Source: Methylococcaceae bacterium (GTDB taxonomy: Bacteria; Pseudomonadota; Gammaproteobacteria; Methylococcales; Methylomonadaceae). Taken from it: a stretch of 6,326 nt of DNA. The notes beneath the pieces were generated by a model. That model ran no database searches. It was not told the DNA's origin and saw only the letters and a list, made by a program, of their open reading frames with translations. This document shows positions 1 through 6,141 of this stretch, one piece after another. Every line of letters begins with the position of its first letter. Position 1 is the stretch's first letter. The position numbers were made by a program, and so were the translations under genes. The DNA lies in assembly GCA_005779525.1 (NCBI GenBank), contig SXIZ01000097.1, positions 1 to 6,326 of the forward strand, read 5' to 3'.

Positions 1-59
1 ATATAGTGACTGACTACTTAGCAACCTTACATTAAGCTTGTAAAACCAAAACCCCACAC

Positions 60-96
60 AAAAAAAATCCCGGTCGGCGAACCTTCCGGGATTTTT
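60..96 (-). terminator. Intrinsic terminator downstream of the EF-G gene
   Basis: An 11-bp perfect stem is formed by 63-73 and 86-96 (AAAAATCCCGG on one side, CCGGGATTTTT on the other). Read on the minus strand it lies 7 bases past the EF-G stop codon and ends in eight consecutive T residues (67-60). The 12-base loop can fold further into GG-TTCG-CC, a stable UUCG-type tetraloop, with a small AA/GA internal loop. On the plus strand the stem is followed by TTTTTGTTTT, so it could also stop transcription arriving from the left, although no plus-strand gene is visible there. Stem and T-run are seen directly; termination is inferred. Confidence 0.93.
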
Positions 97-103
97 GTTT
101 TAG

Positions 104-2209
104 CTAACGTGCAAACAAGTATTTGTTTTTAGCTTTTTCGCGTTCTTGTACTTCTTTAATCACTTCTTCCGCTACGTTTTTAGGGCAAGGTAAGTAATGT
201 GAGAATTCCATAGAGAATTGTCCACGACCTGAAGTCATCGTACGTAAGTCACCGATATAACCAAACATATCGCTTAATGGCACGTCTGCTTTGATACGTA
301 CGCCAGTGACGCCTGCATCTTGAGATTTGATCATACCACGGCGACGGTTAAGGTCACCAATCACATCACCGACGTGTGCATCGGGTGTAAATACGTCAAC
401 TTTCATGATCGGTTCTAACAATTGCGGACCCGCTTTTGGCACTGATTGGCGATACGCCGCACGTGCTGCGATCTCAAACGCAATCGCCGAGGAGTCAACC
501 GCGTGGAATGCACCGTCAGTCAAGATGACTTTGAAGTCTAAGCAAGGGAAGCCCGCTAATACGCCTTTGTCGATGCTGCCTTTAAAGCCTTTTTCAACGG
601 CTGGCCAGTATTCTCTAGGAACGTTACCACCGGTTACTGCAGATTCGAACACAAAACCTGAACCTGGCTCGCCTGGCTCGATCACGTAATCGATTTTACC
701 GTATTGTCCAGAACCACCTGATTGTTTTTTGTGGGTGTAGCTGTCTTCAACGCGACGTGTAATCGTTTCGCGGTAAGCTACTTGTGGTTTACCCACGATA
801 ACTTCTACGCCGTGGGTACGTTTTAAAATATCCACTTTAATATCTAAGTGTAACTCACCCATACCTTTCAGAATGGTTTCGCCACTGTCTTCGTCAGTTT
901 CAACGCGGAACGATGGATCTTCTTGGATCATTTTACCGATCGCCACGCCCAATTTTTCAGAAGCGGCTTTATCTTTAGGTGATACTGCAATCGAGATTAC
1001 AGGATCTGGGAAGATCATGGGCTCTAGAGTCGCAGGGAATTTTGGATCGCATAAGGTGTGACCTGTTTGCACGTTTTTCATACCCAATACGGCAACGATG
1101 TCGCCAGCTTGTGCAGATTCGATCTCTTCGCGAGAATCAGCATGCATTTCTACGATACGGCCAATACGCTCAGTTTTACCCGTAAAAGTATTTAATAGGT
1201 TAGTGCCTTTTTCTAATTTACCGGAGTAAATACGCAAGAACGTCAACGCACCAAAACGGTCGTCCATAATTTTGAACGCTAAAGCACGTAGTGGTTTTTC
1301 TGGGTCAACTTCTGCGAAAGTACCTGTAGGTTTACCTTCTAAGTCAACTTCAGGTTGTGGTTTAACTTCAGTTGGATTAGGTAAGTAATCTACTACGCCG
1401 TCCAATACTAATTGCACACCTTTGTTTTTGAAAGATGAGCCGCAGAAAGTTGGGAAGAACGCTAAGTTAATCGTACCTTTACGGATGCAACGTTTGATGG
1501 TATCGATGTCTGGCTCGATACCGTCTAAGTAGTTGCTCATCACGTCGTCGTCTTGCTCAACTGCTTTTTCAATCAATTCTGCACGCCATTTTTCGACTAA
1601 TTCCACCATGTCGGCTGGAACGTCTTGAATTTCGTATTTCATTGGATCGCCAGAGTTATCCCACACCCACGCTTTACGGGTTAATAAATCGACTACGCCG
1701 ACGAATTGGTCTTCAGTACCGATAGGTAAAGTCATGACGATTGGATTTGCGCCCAACACGTCTTCAACTTGTTTGACCACGCGGTAGAAGTCTGCACCGA
1801 TACGGTCTAATTTGTTGATATAGATTACGCGCGAAACTTCAGAGTCGTTCGCATAGCGCCAGTTGGTTTCTGATTGTGGTTCCACCCCGCCTGAACCGCA
1901 GAATACCCCAATACCACCGTCTAATACTTTTAGTGAACGATAAACTTCAATAGTAAAGTCAACGTGACCAGGAGTATCGATAATATTGAAACGGTGGTCT
2001 TTCCAGAAACAGGTGGTTGCAGCGGATTGAATCGTAATACCGCGCTCTTGCTCCTGCACCATGAAATCGGTAGTCGCAGCACCGTCATGTACTTCGCCAA
2101 TTTTATGAATTTTACCGGTCAGTTTTAAAATCCGCTCGGTAGTGGTTGTTTTACCCGCATCAACGTGCGCGAAGATACCGATGTTTCTGTAATGCGATAG
2201 ATCTGTCAT
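104..2209 (-). CDS. fusA: Elongation factor G, EF-G2-type paralog
   Basis: This 701-residue translational GTPase drives tRNA-mRNA translocation on the ribosome; EF-G proteins also act in ribosome recycling. It is cytoplasmic. GTPase motifs are all present: G1 AHVDAGKT (14-21), G2 RGIT (56-59), G3 DTPGHVDF (78-85), G4 NKLD (132-135) and G5 around CGSSFKNKG (256-264). Domain II follows at about 300-400, domain III includes GMGELHLDI (449-457), domain IV includes HKKQSGGSGQYGK (493-505) and the tip loop DGAFHAVDSS (565-574), and domain V covers roughly the last 100 residues. Length is normal. Features such as EVYRSLKVLDGG after G3 and NKLD instead of NKMD match my memory of the second EF-G (fusB/EF-G2) of Vibrio and Shewanella better than the str-operon EF-G. 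No rpsL, rpsG or tuf gene is adjacent; mdh lies 257 bp upstream. The start is set by the family N-terminus; the Shine-Dalgarno match is only GAG (2217-2219). The family call is near certain, the paralog class likely. Confidence 0.97.
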   Translation of the reverse strand: MTDLSHYRNIGIFAHVDAGKTTTTERILKLTGKIHKIGEVHDGAATTDFMVQEQERGITIQSAATTCFWKDHRFNIIDTPGHVDFTIEVYRSLKVLDGGIGVFCGSGGVEPQSETNWRYANDSEVSRVIYINKLDRIGADFYRVVKQVEDVLGANPIVMTLPIGTEDQFVGVVDLLTRKAWVWDNSGDPMKYEIQDVPADMVELVEKWRAELIEKAVEQDDDVMSNYLDGIEPDIDTIKRCIRKGTINLAFFPTFCGSSFKNKGVQLVLDGVVDYLPNPTEVKPQPEVDLEGKPTGTFAEVDPEKPLRALAFKIMDDRFGALTFLRIYSGKLEKGTNLLNTFTGKTERIGRIVEMHADSREEIESAQAGDIVAVLGMKNVQTGHTLCDPKFPATLEPMIFPDPVISIAVSPKDKAASEKLGVAIGKMIQEDPSFRVETDEDSGETILKGMGELHLDIKVDILKRTHGVEVIVGKPQVAYRETITRRVEDSYTHKKQSGGSGQYGKIDYVIEPGEPGSGFVFESAVTGGNVPREYWPAVEKGFKGSIDKGVLAGFPCLDFKVILTDGAFHAVDSSAIAFEIAARAAYRQSVPKAGPQLLEPIMKVDVFTPDAHVGDVIGDLNRRRGMIKSQDAGVTGVRIKADVPLSDMFGYIGDLRTMTSGRGQFSMEFSHYLPCPKNVAEEVIKEVQEREKAKNKYLFAR

Positions 2210-2346
2210 GTTTGTACTCTAAAAGTTAAGCTTAAGCGTAAAAAACTTTCTTAGTGATTACTTTTGAAAGCAATCGTTTATTAAATTAGAAATAAGGCAG
2301 GCATTTCAACTGGTGCTTTTAGTTCTAACTCAGTGACTGCGTCTAA

Positions 2347-2375
2347 AATATAGCTTAAAGCCAGCCACTTTTCTA
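2347..2375 (-). promoter_or_regulatory. Candidate proximal promoter for the EF-G gene
   Basis: On the minus strand, TAGAAA (2375-2370, 4 of 6 to TTGACA) is separated by 17 bp from TATATT (2352-2347, 5 of 6 to TATAAT). It would give a leader of about 130 bases before the EF-G start. It competes with the distal candidate at 2396-2424. It is a consensus match by eye only, in AT-rich DNA where chance matches are common. Confidence 0.4.
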
Positions 2376-2379
2376 ATCA

Positions 2380-2443
2380 GGTTAAAAAACTTCGTATTGT
2401 AACCTAAAACTATTATTTTCCTAACAAAGATATTTTTTTAACC
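2380..2443. repeat. Perfect 10-bp inverted repeat with 44-bp spacer
   Basis: GGTTAAAAAA at 2380-2389 is the exact reverse complement of TTTTTTAACC at 2434-2443. The 44-bp spacer contains the distal candidate -10 box for the EF-G gene (2396-2401) and its -35 box. The arms could bind a dimeric or looping regulator, or pair in RNA reading from mdh towards fusA. There is no T-run after the second arm in the minus direction, so it does not look like an ordinary mdh terminator. Function is unknown. Confidence 0.5.
2396..2424 (-). promoter_or_regulatory. Candidate distal promoter for the EF-G gene
   Basis: On the minus strand, TTAGGA (2424-2419, 3 of 6 to TTGACA) is followed after 17 bp by TACAAT (2401-2396, 5 of 6 to TATAAT). 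Transcription from here would give a leader of about 180 bases. The -10 is good and the -35 poor. The whole element lies between the two arms of the inverted repeat at 2380-2443. Confidence 0.38.
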
Positions 2444-2466
2444 AGGGAAATTGCATTTTGACAAGG

Positions 2467-3450
2467 CTATTTTACAAATAAATGCTTTACCGCTTCCCGT
2501 TCTTCTTTTAATTCATTTTCAGTGACTTTCAGATGTTCAGCGCTAAAGCTATTGATGGGTAAATCCTGCACAATGCTGACTACTCCGTCGGTAACCGTCA
2601 CTGGAAATGAGTAGACCAAGCCTTTTTGGATGCCGTAACTGCCATCGCTACACACCGCCATACTGACCCAATCTCCGGGTGCAGTGCCAAAGACCCAGGT
2701 GCGCATTTGATCAATGGCAGCATTCGCGGCAGAGCCAGCACTTGATTGACCGCGCATTTCAATGATTTGGGCGCCACGCTGCTGCACGGTAGGAATAAAG
2801 TCATCTTCAAACCACGCTTGATCGACCAGCGATAAGGCATCTAAACCTTTGACTTTGGCATGGTGGATGTCAGGATATTGCGAAGGTGCATGATTGCCCC
2901 AGATGGTCATATTTTTAACATCCGAAGGTAATACCCCACATTTCTCCGCTAACTGCGCAATTGCCCGATTGTGATCTAAACGGGTCATGGCCGAAAAATT
3001 GGCTGGGCTTAAATCAGGTGCATTATTAATCGCTATCAGGGCATTGGTATTTGCGGGATTTCCGGTCACCAACACTTTGACATTACGACTGGCAACATCA
3101 TTTAAAGCCTGGCCTTGGGCGGCAAAAATTTTGGCGTTGCATTCCAACAGATCGCGACGTTCCATTCCGGCGGTGCGCGGGCGAGCCCCTATCAGGAACG
3201 CATAATCGACATTTTTAAACGCCACTCTAGGATCATCCGTAATTTCGATGCGGTGTAATAAGGGCGAAGCGCAATCGTTTAATTCCATTAGCATGCCGCG
3301 CATGGCGCTGATGGCCGATGGAATCTCTAGTAAATGCAAGATAATAGGTTGATCTGGCCCCAGGAAATTACCCGCCGCTAAGCGAAAAAGTAAAGAATAG
3401 CTAATTTGACCAGCGGCACCAGTCACTGCGACATCAATGGGGGTTTTCAT
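2467..3450 (-). CDS. mdh: NAD-dependent malate dehydrogenase
   Basis: This 327-residue cytoplasmic enzyme interconverts oxaloacetate and malate, serving the TCA cycle and, in serine-cycle methylotrophs, the reduction of oxaloacetate to malate. It belongs to the group of bacterial malate dehydrogenases of about 325-330 residues that resembles the eukaryotic cytosolic enzyme. Visible motifs: dinucleotide-binding GAAGQI (11-16); Glu42 in LLEIP, which favours NAD over NADP; GARPR (88-92) and M-ERRDLL (96-102) with the substrate-binding arginines; GNPANTN (130-136); TRLDHNR (156-162); and WGNHAPSQYPD (184-194) with catalytic His187. Length is normal and the frame is intact. The start is supported by GAAGGA (3463-3458) 7 bases upstream of the ATG. 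It is transcribed divergently from mtdA and lies upstream of the EF-G gene on the same strand; no clear terminator follows it, so some readthrough into fusA is possible. Its position beside mtdA suggests a role in C1 assimilation, which is inference. Confidence 0.96.
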   Translation of the reverse strand: MKTPIDVAVTGAAGQISYSLLFRLAAGNFLGPDQPIILHLLEIPSAISAMRGMLMELNDCASPLLHRIEITDDPRVAFKNVDYAFLIGARPRTAGMERRDLLECNAKIFAAQGQALNDVASRNVKVLVTGNPANTNALIAINNAPDLSPANFSAMTRLDHNRAIAQLAEKCGVLPSDVKNMTIWGNHAPSQYPDIHHAKVKGLDALSLVDQAWFEDDFIPTVQQRGAQIIEMRGQSSAGSAANAAIDQMRTWVFGTAPGDWVSMAVCSDGSYGIQKGLVYSFPVTVTDGVVSIVQDLPINSFSAEHLKVTENELKEEREAVKHLFVK

Positions 3451-3483
3451 GAAAATTTCCTTCTCGCCAGAGTACGTATTTAG

Positions 3484-3507
3484 CAGTGTCGTGCGCTACG
3501 AGCACTG
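3484..3507 (-). promoter_or_regulatory. Hairpin-forming dyad in the mdh leader
   Basis: CAGTG-TCGT (3484-3492) and ACGA-G-CACTG (3498-3507) are complementary over 9 bp with a single bulged G (3502) and a 5-base loop. If the mdh promoter at 3544-3572 is right, this lies about 30-55 bases into the mdh mRNA leader and ends some 20 bases before the Shine-Dalgarno sequence. It could be an mRNA structural element or a DNA operator. It has no T-run, so it is not an attenuator-type terminator. The role is unknown. Confidence 0.45.
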
Positions 3508-3543
3508 TTGCAAAGTGAAGCTTGAGAGCACCTTAAAAGCATA

Positions 3544-3572
3544 ACAATAGCATCTTTAGCGGAAGTTGCCAA
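3544..3572 (-). promoter_or_regulatory. Candidate sigma70-type promoter for mdh
   Basis: On the minus strand, TTGGCA (3572-3567, 5 of 6 to the -35 consensus) is followed after exactly 17 bp by TATTGT (3549-3544, 4 of 6 to the -10 consensus). The transcript would start near 3537 and carry a leader of about 87 bases containing the dyad at 3484-3507. This is the best minus-strand match in the intergenic region. Confidence 0.55.
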
Positions 3573-3607
3573 AAACAGAATCTCAGCCACAATTTCCACG
3601 GATAAAA

Positions 3608-3636
3608 ATAACAATGCTTTTTTGATCGGCTATAAT
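3608..3636 (+). promoter_or_regulatory. Candidate sigma70-type promoter for mtdA and the kinase gene
   Basis: A perfect TATAAT at 3631-3636 is preceded, 17 bp upstream, by ATAACA (3608-3613, 4 of 6 to TTGACA). Transcription would begin near 3643, giving a leader of about 60 bases before mtdA. The -10 box is flanked by GGC and GCC. The two divergent -35 boxes (mdh and mtdA) are 34 bp apart, a layout suited to a shared regulator, although none is identified here. Confidence 0.6.
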
Positions 3637-3703
3637 GCCGCCTAATGCCCTGTAAGCAACTGAGCTAGCAAAGCGATTTATAAACGTTTTTTAAGGTTAA
3701 GTA

Positions 3704-4567
3704 ATGCAAAAACTGTTATTCCAACTTGATACCGACGCTTATCCATCAACATTTGATACCGTGGTGGCCTATGATGGTGGAGCAGATCATGTTATCGGAC
3801 TCGCTAATGTCACCCCGGATAATTTAGGACCTTTAGTCGATGGCACGATTTTTACTCGTGCGCCTAAGGATAAAAAATATACCGCTATTTTTGTCGGCGG
3901 CAGCAATGTACAAGCAGGTCAAAATTTATTAGCCGCGGTGCAAAAACGCTTTTTTATGGGCTTTCAAGTGTCGGTGATGCTCGATAGCAATGGCTGTAAC
4001 ACGACAGCGGCGGCTGGCGTTGCTAAGCTTGCCTTGAGTGGCTCGCTAGCTGGAAAAAAAGCGGTCGTCCTGGGTGGCACAGGACCCGTAGGACAACGGG
4101 CGGCGGTGATGTTGGCGTTAGAGGGAGCGGATGTCACAATTACTTCGCGGCATATTTTTACCGCGGAAGAGGCCTGCTTTGCGATGAAAGAACGTTTTGG
4201 CGTGGATTTAACGCCCATAGAAGCCTCTGATAGTGACGCGCGTGGCGATGCCGTCAAAGATGCGCAGATTGTATTTACTACTGGGGCCGCCGGGGTAGAG
4301 CTGTTGAAAGCCGAACATTGGCAAAATAATCCAAATATTGAGTTATTAGCCGATGCCAATACCACGCCACCCTTAGGAATAGGGGGAACCGATATGCTGG
4401 ACAAAGGTGTTGAGCGTCATGGCAAGATTGTGTGGGGAGCCCTAGGCTTTGGCGCACTAAAACTTGCTGTGCACCGTGCGTGCGTGGCAAAATTGTTTGA
4501 AGATAACAAACAAGTTTTTGATGCTGAAGCTATTTTTGAGCTAGCTAAAGCCATGGCCAAAGAATAA
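3704..4567 (+). CDS. mtdA: NADP-dependent methylene-tetrahydrofolate/methylene-tetrahydromethanopterin dehydrogenase MtdA
   Basis: MtdA catalyses the NADP-linked interconversion of methylene- and methenyl-tetrahydrofolate (and the tetrahydromethanopterin forms), supplying methylene-H4F for serine synthesis in serine-cycle methylotrophs. It is a soluble cytoplasmic enzyme. The 287-residue length matches the family. The N-terminal stretch from LLFQLDTDA (4-12) through YDGGADH (23-29), NVTPDN (35-40) and DGTIFTR (46-52) matches the remembered Methylobacterium extorquens MtdA closely and differs from MtdB, which lacks these motifs. Further markers are DSNGCNTTAAAG (94-105), the Rossmann loop GGTGPVG (124-130) with Ser148-Arg149 after the second strand as a likely 2'-phosphate contact, PPLGIGG, and a C-terminal HRACVAKLFE. 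The start is supported by AAGG (3693-3696) 7 bases upstream. The gene is divergent from mdh and ends 9 bp before the kinase gene, so the two are probably cotranscribed. The usual partner gene fch is not adjacent. Confidence 0.95.
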   Translation: MQKLLFQLDTDAYPSTFDTVVAYDGGADHVIGLANVTPDNLGPLVDGTIFTRAPKDKKYTAIFVGGSNVQAGQNLLAAVQKRFFMGFQVSVMLDSNGCNTTAAAGVAKLALSGSLAGKKAVVLGGTGPVGQRAAVMLALEGADVTITSRHIFTAEEACFAMKERFGVDLTPIEASDSDARGDAVKDAQIVFTTGAAGVELLKAEHWQNNPNIELLADANTTPPLGIGGTDMLDKGVERHGKIVWGALGFGALKLAVHRACVAKLFEDNKQVFDAEAIFELAKAMAKE

Positions 4568-4576
4568 TTTCCGACT

Positions 4577-5956
4577 ATGTTCGAGCTAAATAACGTCATT
4601 ACCTGTGAGCTTCGAGATCAAGCCTGCTTGATTTTTGAGACCGGTATTGCCGCAGCTGACCCGCAGCAATCTGTGAAAAATATTTTGATTTCAGGGGATT
4701 ATCACCTAGAAATTCTGCTGAGTTTAACCAGTGGCAATCCTAGTCGCCTGGGGCATTGGCCGTTGATTCATGTGCTGGCATTTGGTAAAGCGGCATGTAG
4801 CATGGCGAAAGTGGCGCGTGAAATTATCCCTGCTGAATGGTTTGCAGGTCGTGGAATTGCGGTCACCAATTATGAAAATGTTGTGCCCGTGGAAGGCTTC
4901 GATGTGTATGGGGCTGGGCACCCGCTGCCCGATAGCGCGGGTTTGCAAGCAGCGCAACTGATTGCCGATAAAGCCGCAAGTGCGGGTCGGGGAGAATTGG
5001 TCTTAACCTTGATCTCAGGCGGGGCTTCGGCCTTGTTACCCGCCCCGATGGACGGGATCACCTTGGAAGACAAAATCCAAACGACCGACTTGTTACTTGC
5101 TTCGGGTGCGAATATCAATCAGATTAACTGTGTGCGCAAACATCTCTCCAACCTCAAGGGGGGAAGGCTTGCAAAATTAGCCGCGCCAGCGGATTTACAT
5201 GCCATTATCCTATCTGATGTTATCGGCGATGAAGTCAGTGCCATTGCCAGCGGCCCGACGGTGCCAGACGAGACGACTTATACAGATGCTATCAAGATTT
5301 TACAGCATTTTAAATTGTGGGACGCGGTACCCGCGAGTGTGCGTAGTCTATTTTCAGCTGGGCAAGCGGGTGAATTGCCTGAAACCCCCAAAGCCAGTGA
5401 GAAGTTTTTTTCAAACACGTTTTATACCTTATGCGGCAGTAACCGTATCAGTTTGAATGCCATTATTAAAGACGCACAGGCAAGAAGTTTTCAAAGTCAG
5501 GTTTTTAACACGCATTTTTCCGGTGAAGCACGTAAAGTTGCTGCCCAACTCGCAATTTATGCACAACAATGTTGGTTGACGGGAGTGAACTCGCCGATAG
5601 CGATTTTAGGGGGCGGGGAGAGTACCGTGACCTTAACGGGGAAAGGCAAGGGGGGGCGCAATCAGGAACTTGCGCTGGCTTTTGCCCTGGAAGCGGAAAA
5701 GCTGGAGATTCCCAAATGTTGGGTGCTACTTTCTGGCGGGACCGATGGGCGTGATGGCCCGACCACTGCCGCCGGGGGCTTAATTGATGGCAATACCCTT
5801 ACTCGAATTCGGGCTCAAGGATTAAATCCTGAAGCTTTATTACACGCTAACGACTCTTATACCGCCTTAAAAAGCGCGAATGATTTACTTGAAACGGGCG
5901 CTACGGGTACGAATGTGGCCGATTTGCTGATTCTACTGATGCACCCGTTGGCTTAG
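4577..5956 (+). CDS. gck: Glycerate 2-kinase, class II (DUF4147/MOFRL family)
   Basis: This 459-residue ATP-dependent kinase phosphorylates D-glycerate. Class II enzymes of this family, including the M. extorquens serine-cycle kinase, yield 2-phosphoglycerate, which enters enolase and PEP carboxylase. Two domains are visible: an N-terminal DUF4147 domain (about 12-250) with FGKAA (69-73, Lys71 the likely catalytic lysine), GHPLPD (114-119), LISGGASALL (145-154), VRKHLS-KGGRLA (186-199), LSDVIGD (212-218) and IASGPT (223-228); and a C-terminal MOFRL domain (about 335-455) with GGGEST (345-350), GKGGRNQELAL (357-367), SGGTDGRDGPT (386-396), NDSY (425-428) and TGATGTNVADL (440-450). The gene is complete. 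Its start follows the mtdA stop by 9 bp with no convincing Shine-Dalgarno sequence, so translational coupling to mtdA is likely. It lies in the same reading frame as mtdA, separated only by TAA and three codons. The product is clear; its pathway role is inferred from the neighbours. Confidence 0.95.
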   Translation: MFELNNVITCELRDQACLIFETGIAAADPQQSVKNILISGDYHLEILLSLTSGNPSRLGHWPLIHVLAFGKAACSMAKVAREIIPAEWFAGRGIAVTNYENVVPVEGFDVYGAGHPLPDSAGLQAAQLIADKAASAGRGELVLTLISGGASALLPAPMDGITLEDKIQTTDLLLASGANINQINCVRKHLSNLKGGRLAKLAAPADLHAIILSDVIGDEVSAIASGPTVPDETTYTDAIKILQHFKLWDAVPASVRSLFSAGQAGELPETPKASEKFFSNTFYTLCGSNRISLNAIIKDAQARSFQSQVFNTHFSGEARKVAAQLAIYAQQCWLTGVNSPIAILGGGESTVTLTGKGKGGRNQELALAFALEAEKLEIPKCWVLLSGGTDGRDGPTTAAGGLIDGNTLTRIRAQGLNPEALLHANDSYTALKSANDLLETGATGTNVADLLILLMHPLA

Positions 5957-6141
5957 GAACATGAATTTTTTACTTTGTAAAATGCAGGCATTGTGCGGGA
6001 TATCTTCGGTATGGGCTAAACCCTTTCTGGGCAGGCTATGCGCCAGAGTGCGAGCCATGAAGACATCTCAAAATGCTGTAGTTGTTTTGGAAGTGATTGC
6101 ATTCGTGTTATCGATAAAAAATTTTTTTTCAGGAGAATACT
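5957..6141 (+). other. 185-bp leader between the kinase gene and glyA
   Basis: No convincing gene is seen here. The stretch holds several small dyads: TTTTAC/GTAAAA (5968-5982), GGG/CCC (6013-6023), and TCTGGGC/GC-G-CCAGA (6026-6047, about 7 bp with one bulged G). Immediately before the glyA Shine-Dalgarno sequence is an A6T8 tract (6116-6129). A weak promoter-like pair, TTGTTT (6082-6087) and TGTTAT (6106-6111) with 18 bp between them, could serve glyA. None of the hairpins is followed directly by a T-run, so no terminator for the mtdA-kinase transcript is recognised; glyA may be cotranscribed or have its own promoter. I do not see the conserved core of a glycine or tetrahydrofolate riboswitch. 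Confidence 0.45.
6131..6136 (+). promoter_or_regulatory. Strong Shine-Dalgarno sequence of glyA
   Basis: AGGAGA lies 5 bases upstream of the ATG at 6142 and follows directly on a T-rich tract. It selects this ATG over the second in-frame ATG at 6157, and is the strongest ribosome-binding site in the window. The contrast with the weak site of the preceding kinase gene suggests that glyA is translated independently and at a high rate. Confidence 0.85.

Noticed and set aside
327..1185. Plus-strand open frames opposite the EF-G gene (327-689, 873-1061, 979-1185)
   Set aside because: They lie wholly inside the highly conserved EF-G gene on the other strand, show no recognisable domain, and are explained by codon bias of the real gene.
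2226..2235. Palindrome TTAAGCTTAA as an operator for fusA
   Set aside because: It is short, AT-rich and common by chance; there is no second copy or known matching regulator.
3704..4567. Assignment as MtdB (NAD(P)-dependent methylene-H4MPT dehydrogenase)
   Set aside because: The N-terminal motifs (FQLDTDA, YDGGADH, NVTPDN) and DSNGCNTTAAAG match MtdA; MtdB as remembered lacks these stretches.
4770..5754. Short plus- and minus-strand frames within the glycerate kinase gene
   Set aside because: All lie within a full-length gene whose conserved motifs cover its length; they are shadow frames.
5957..6141. Glycine or tetrahydrofolate riboswitch upstream of glyA
   Set aside because: Only short, unremarkable hairpins are present and I cannot identify the conserved core of either class.
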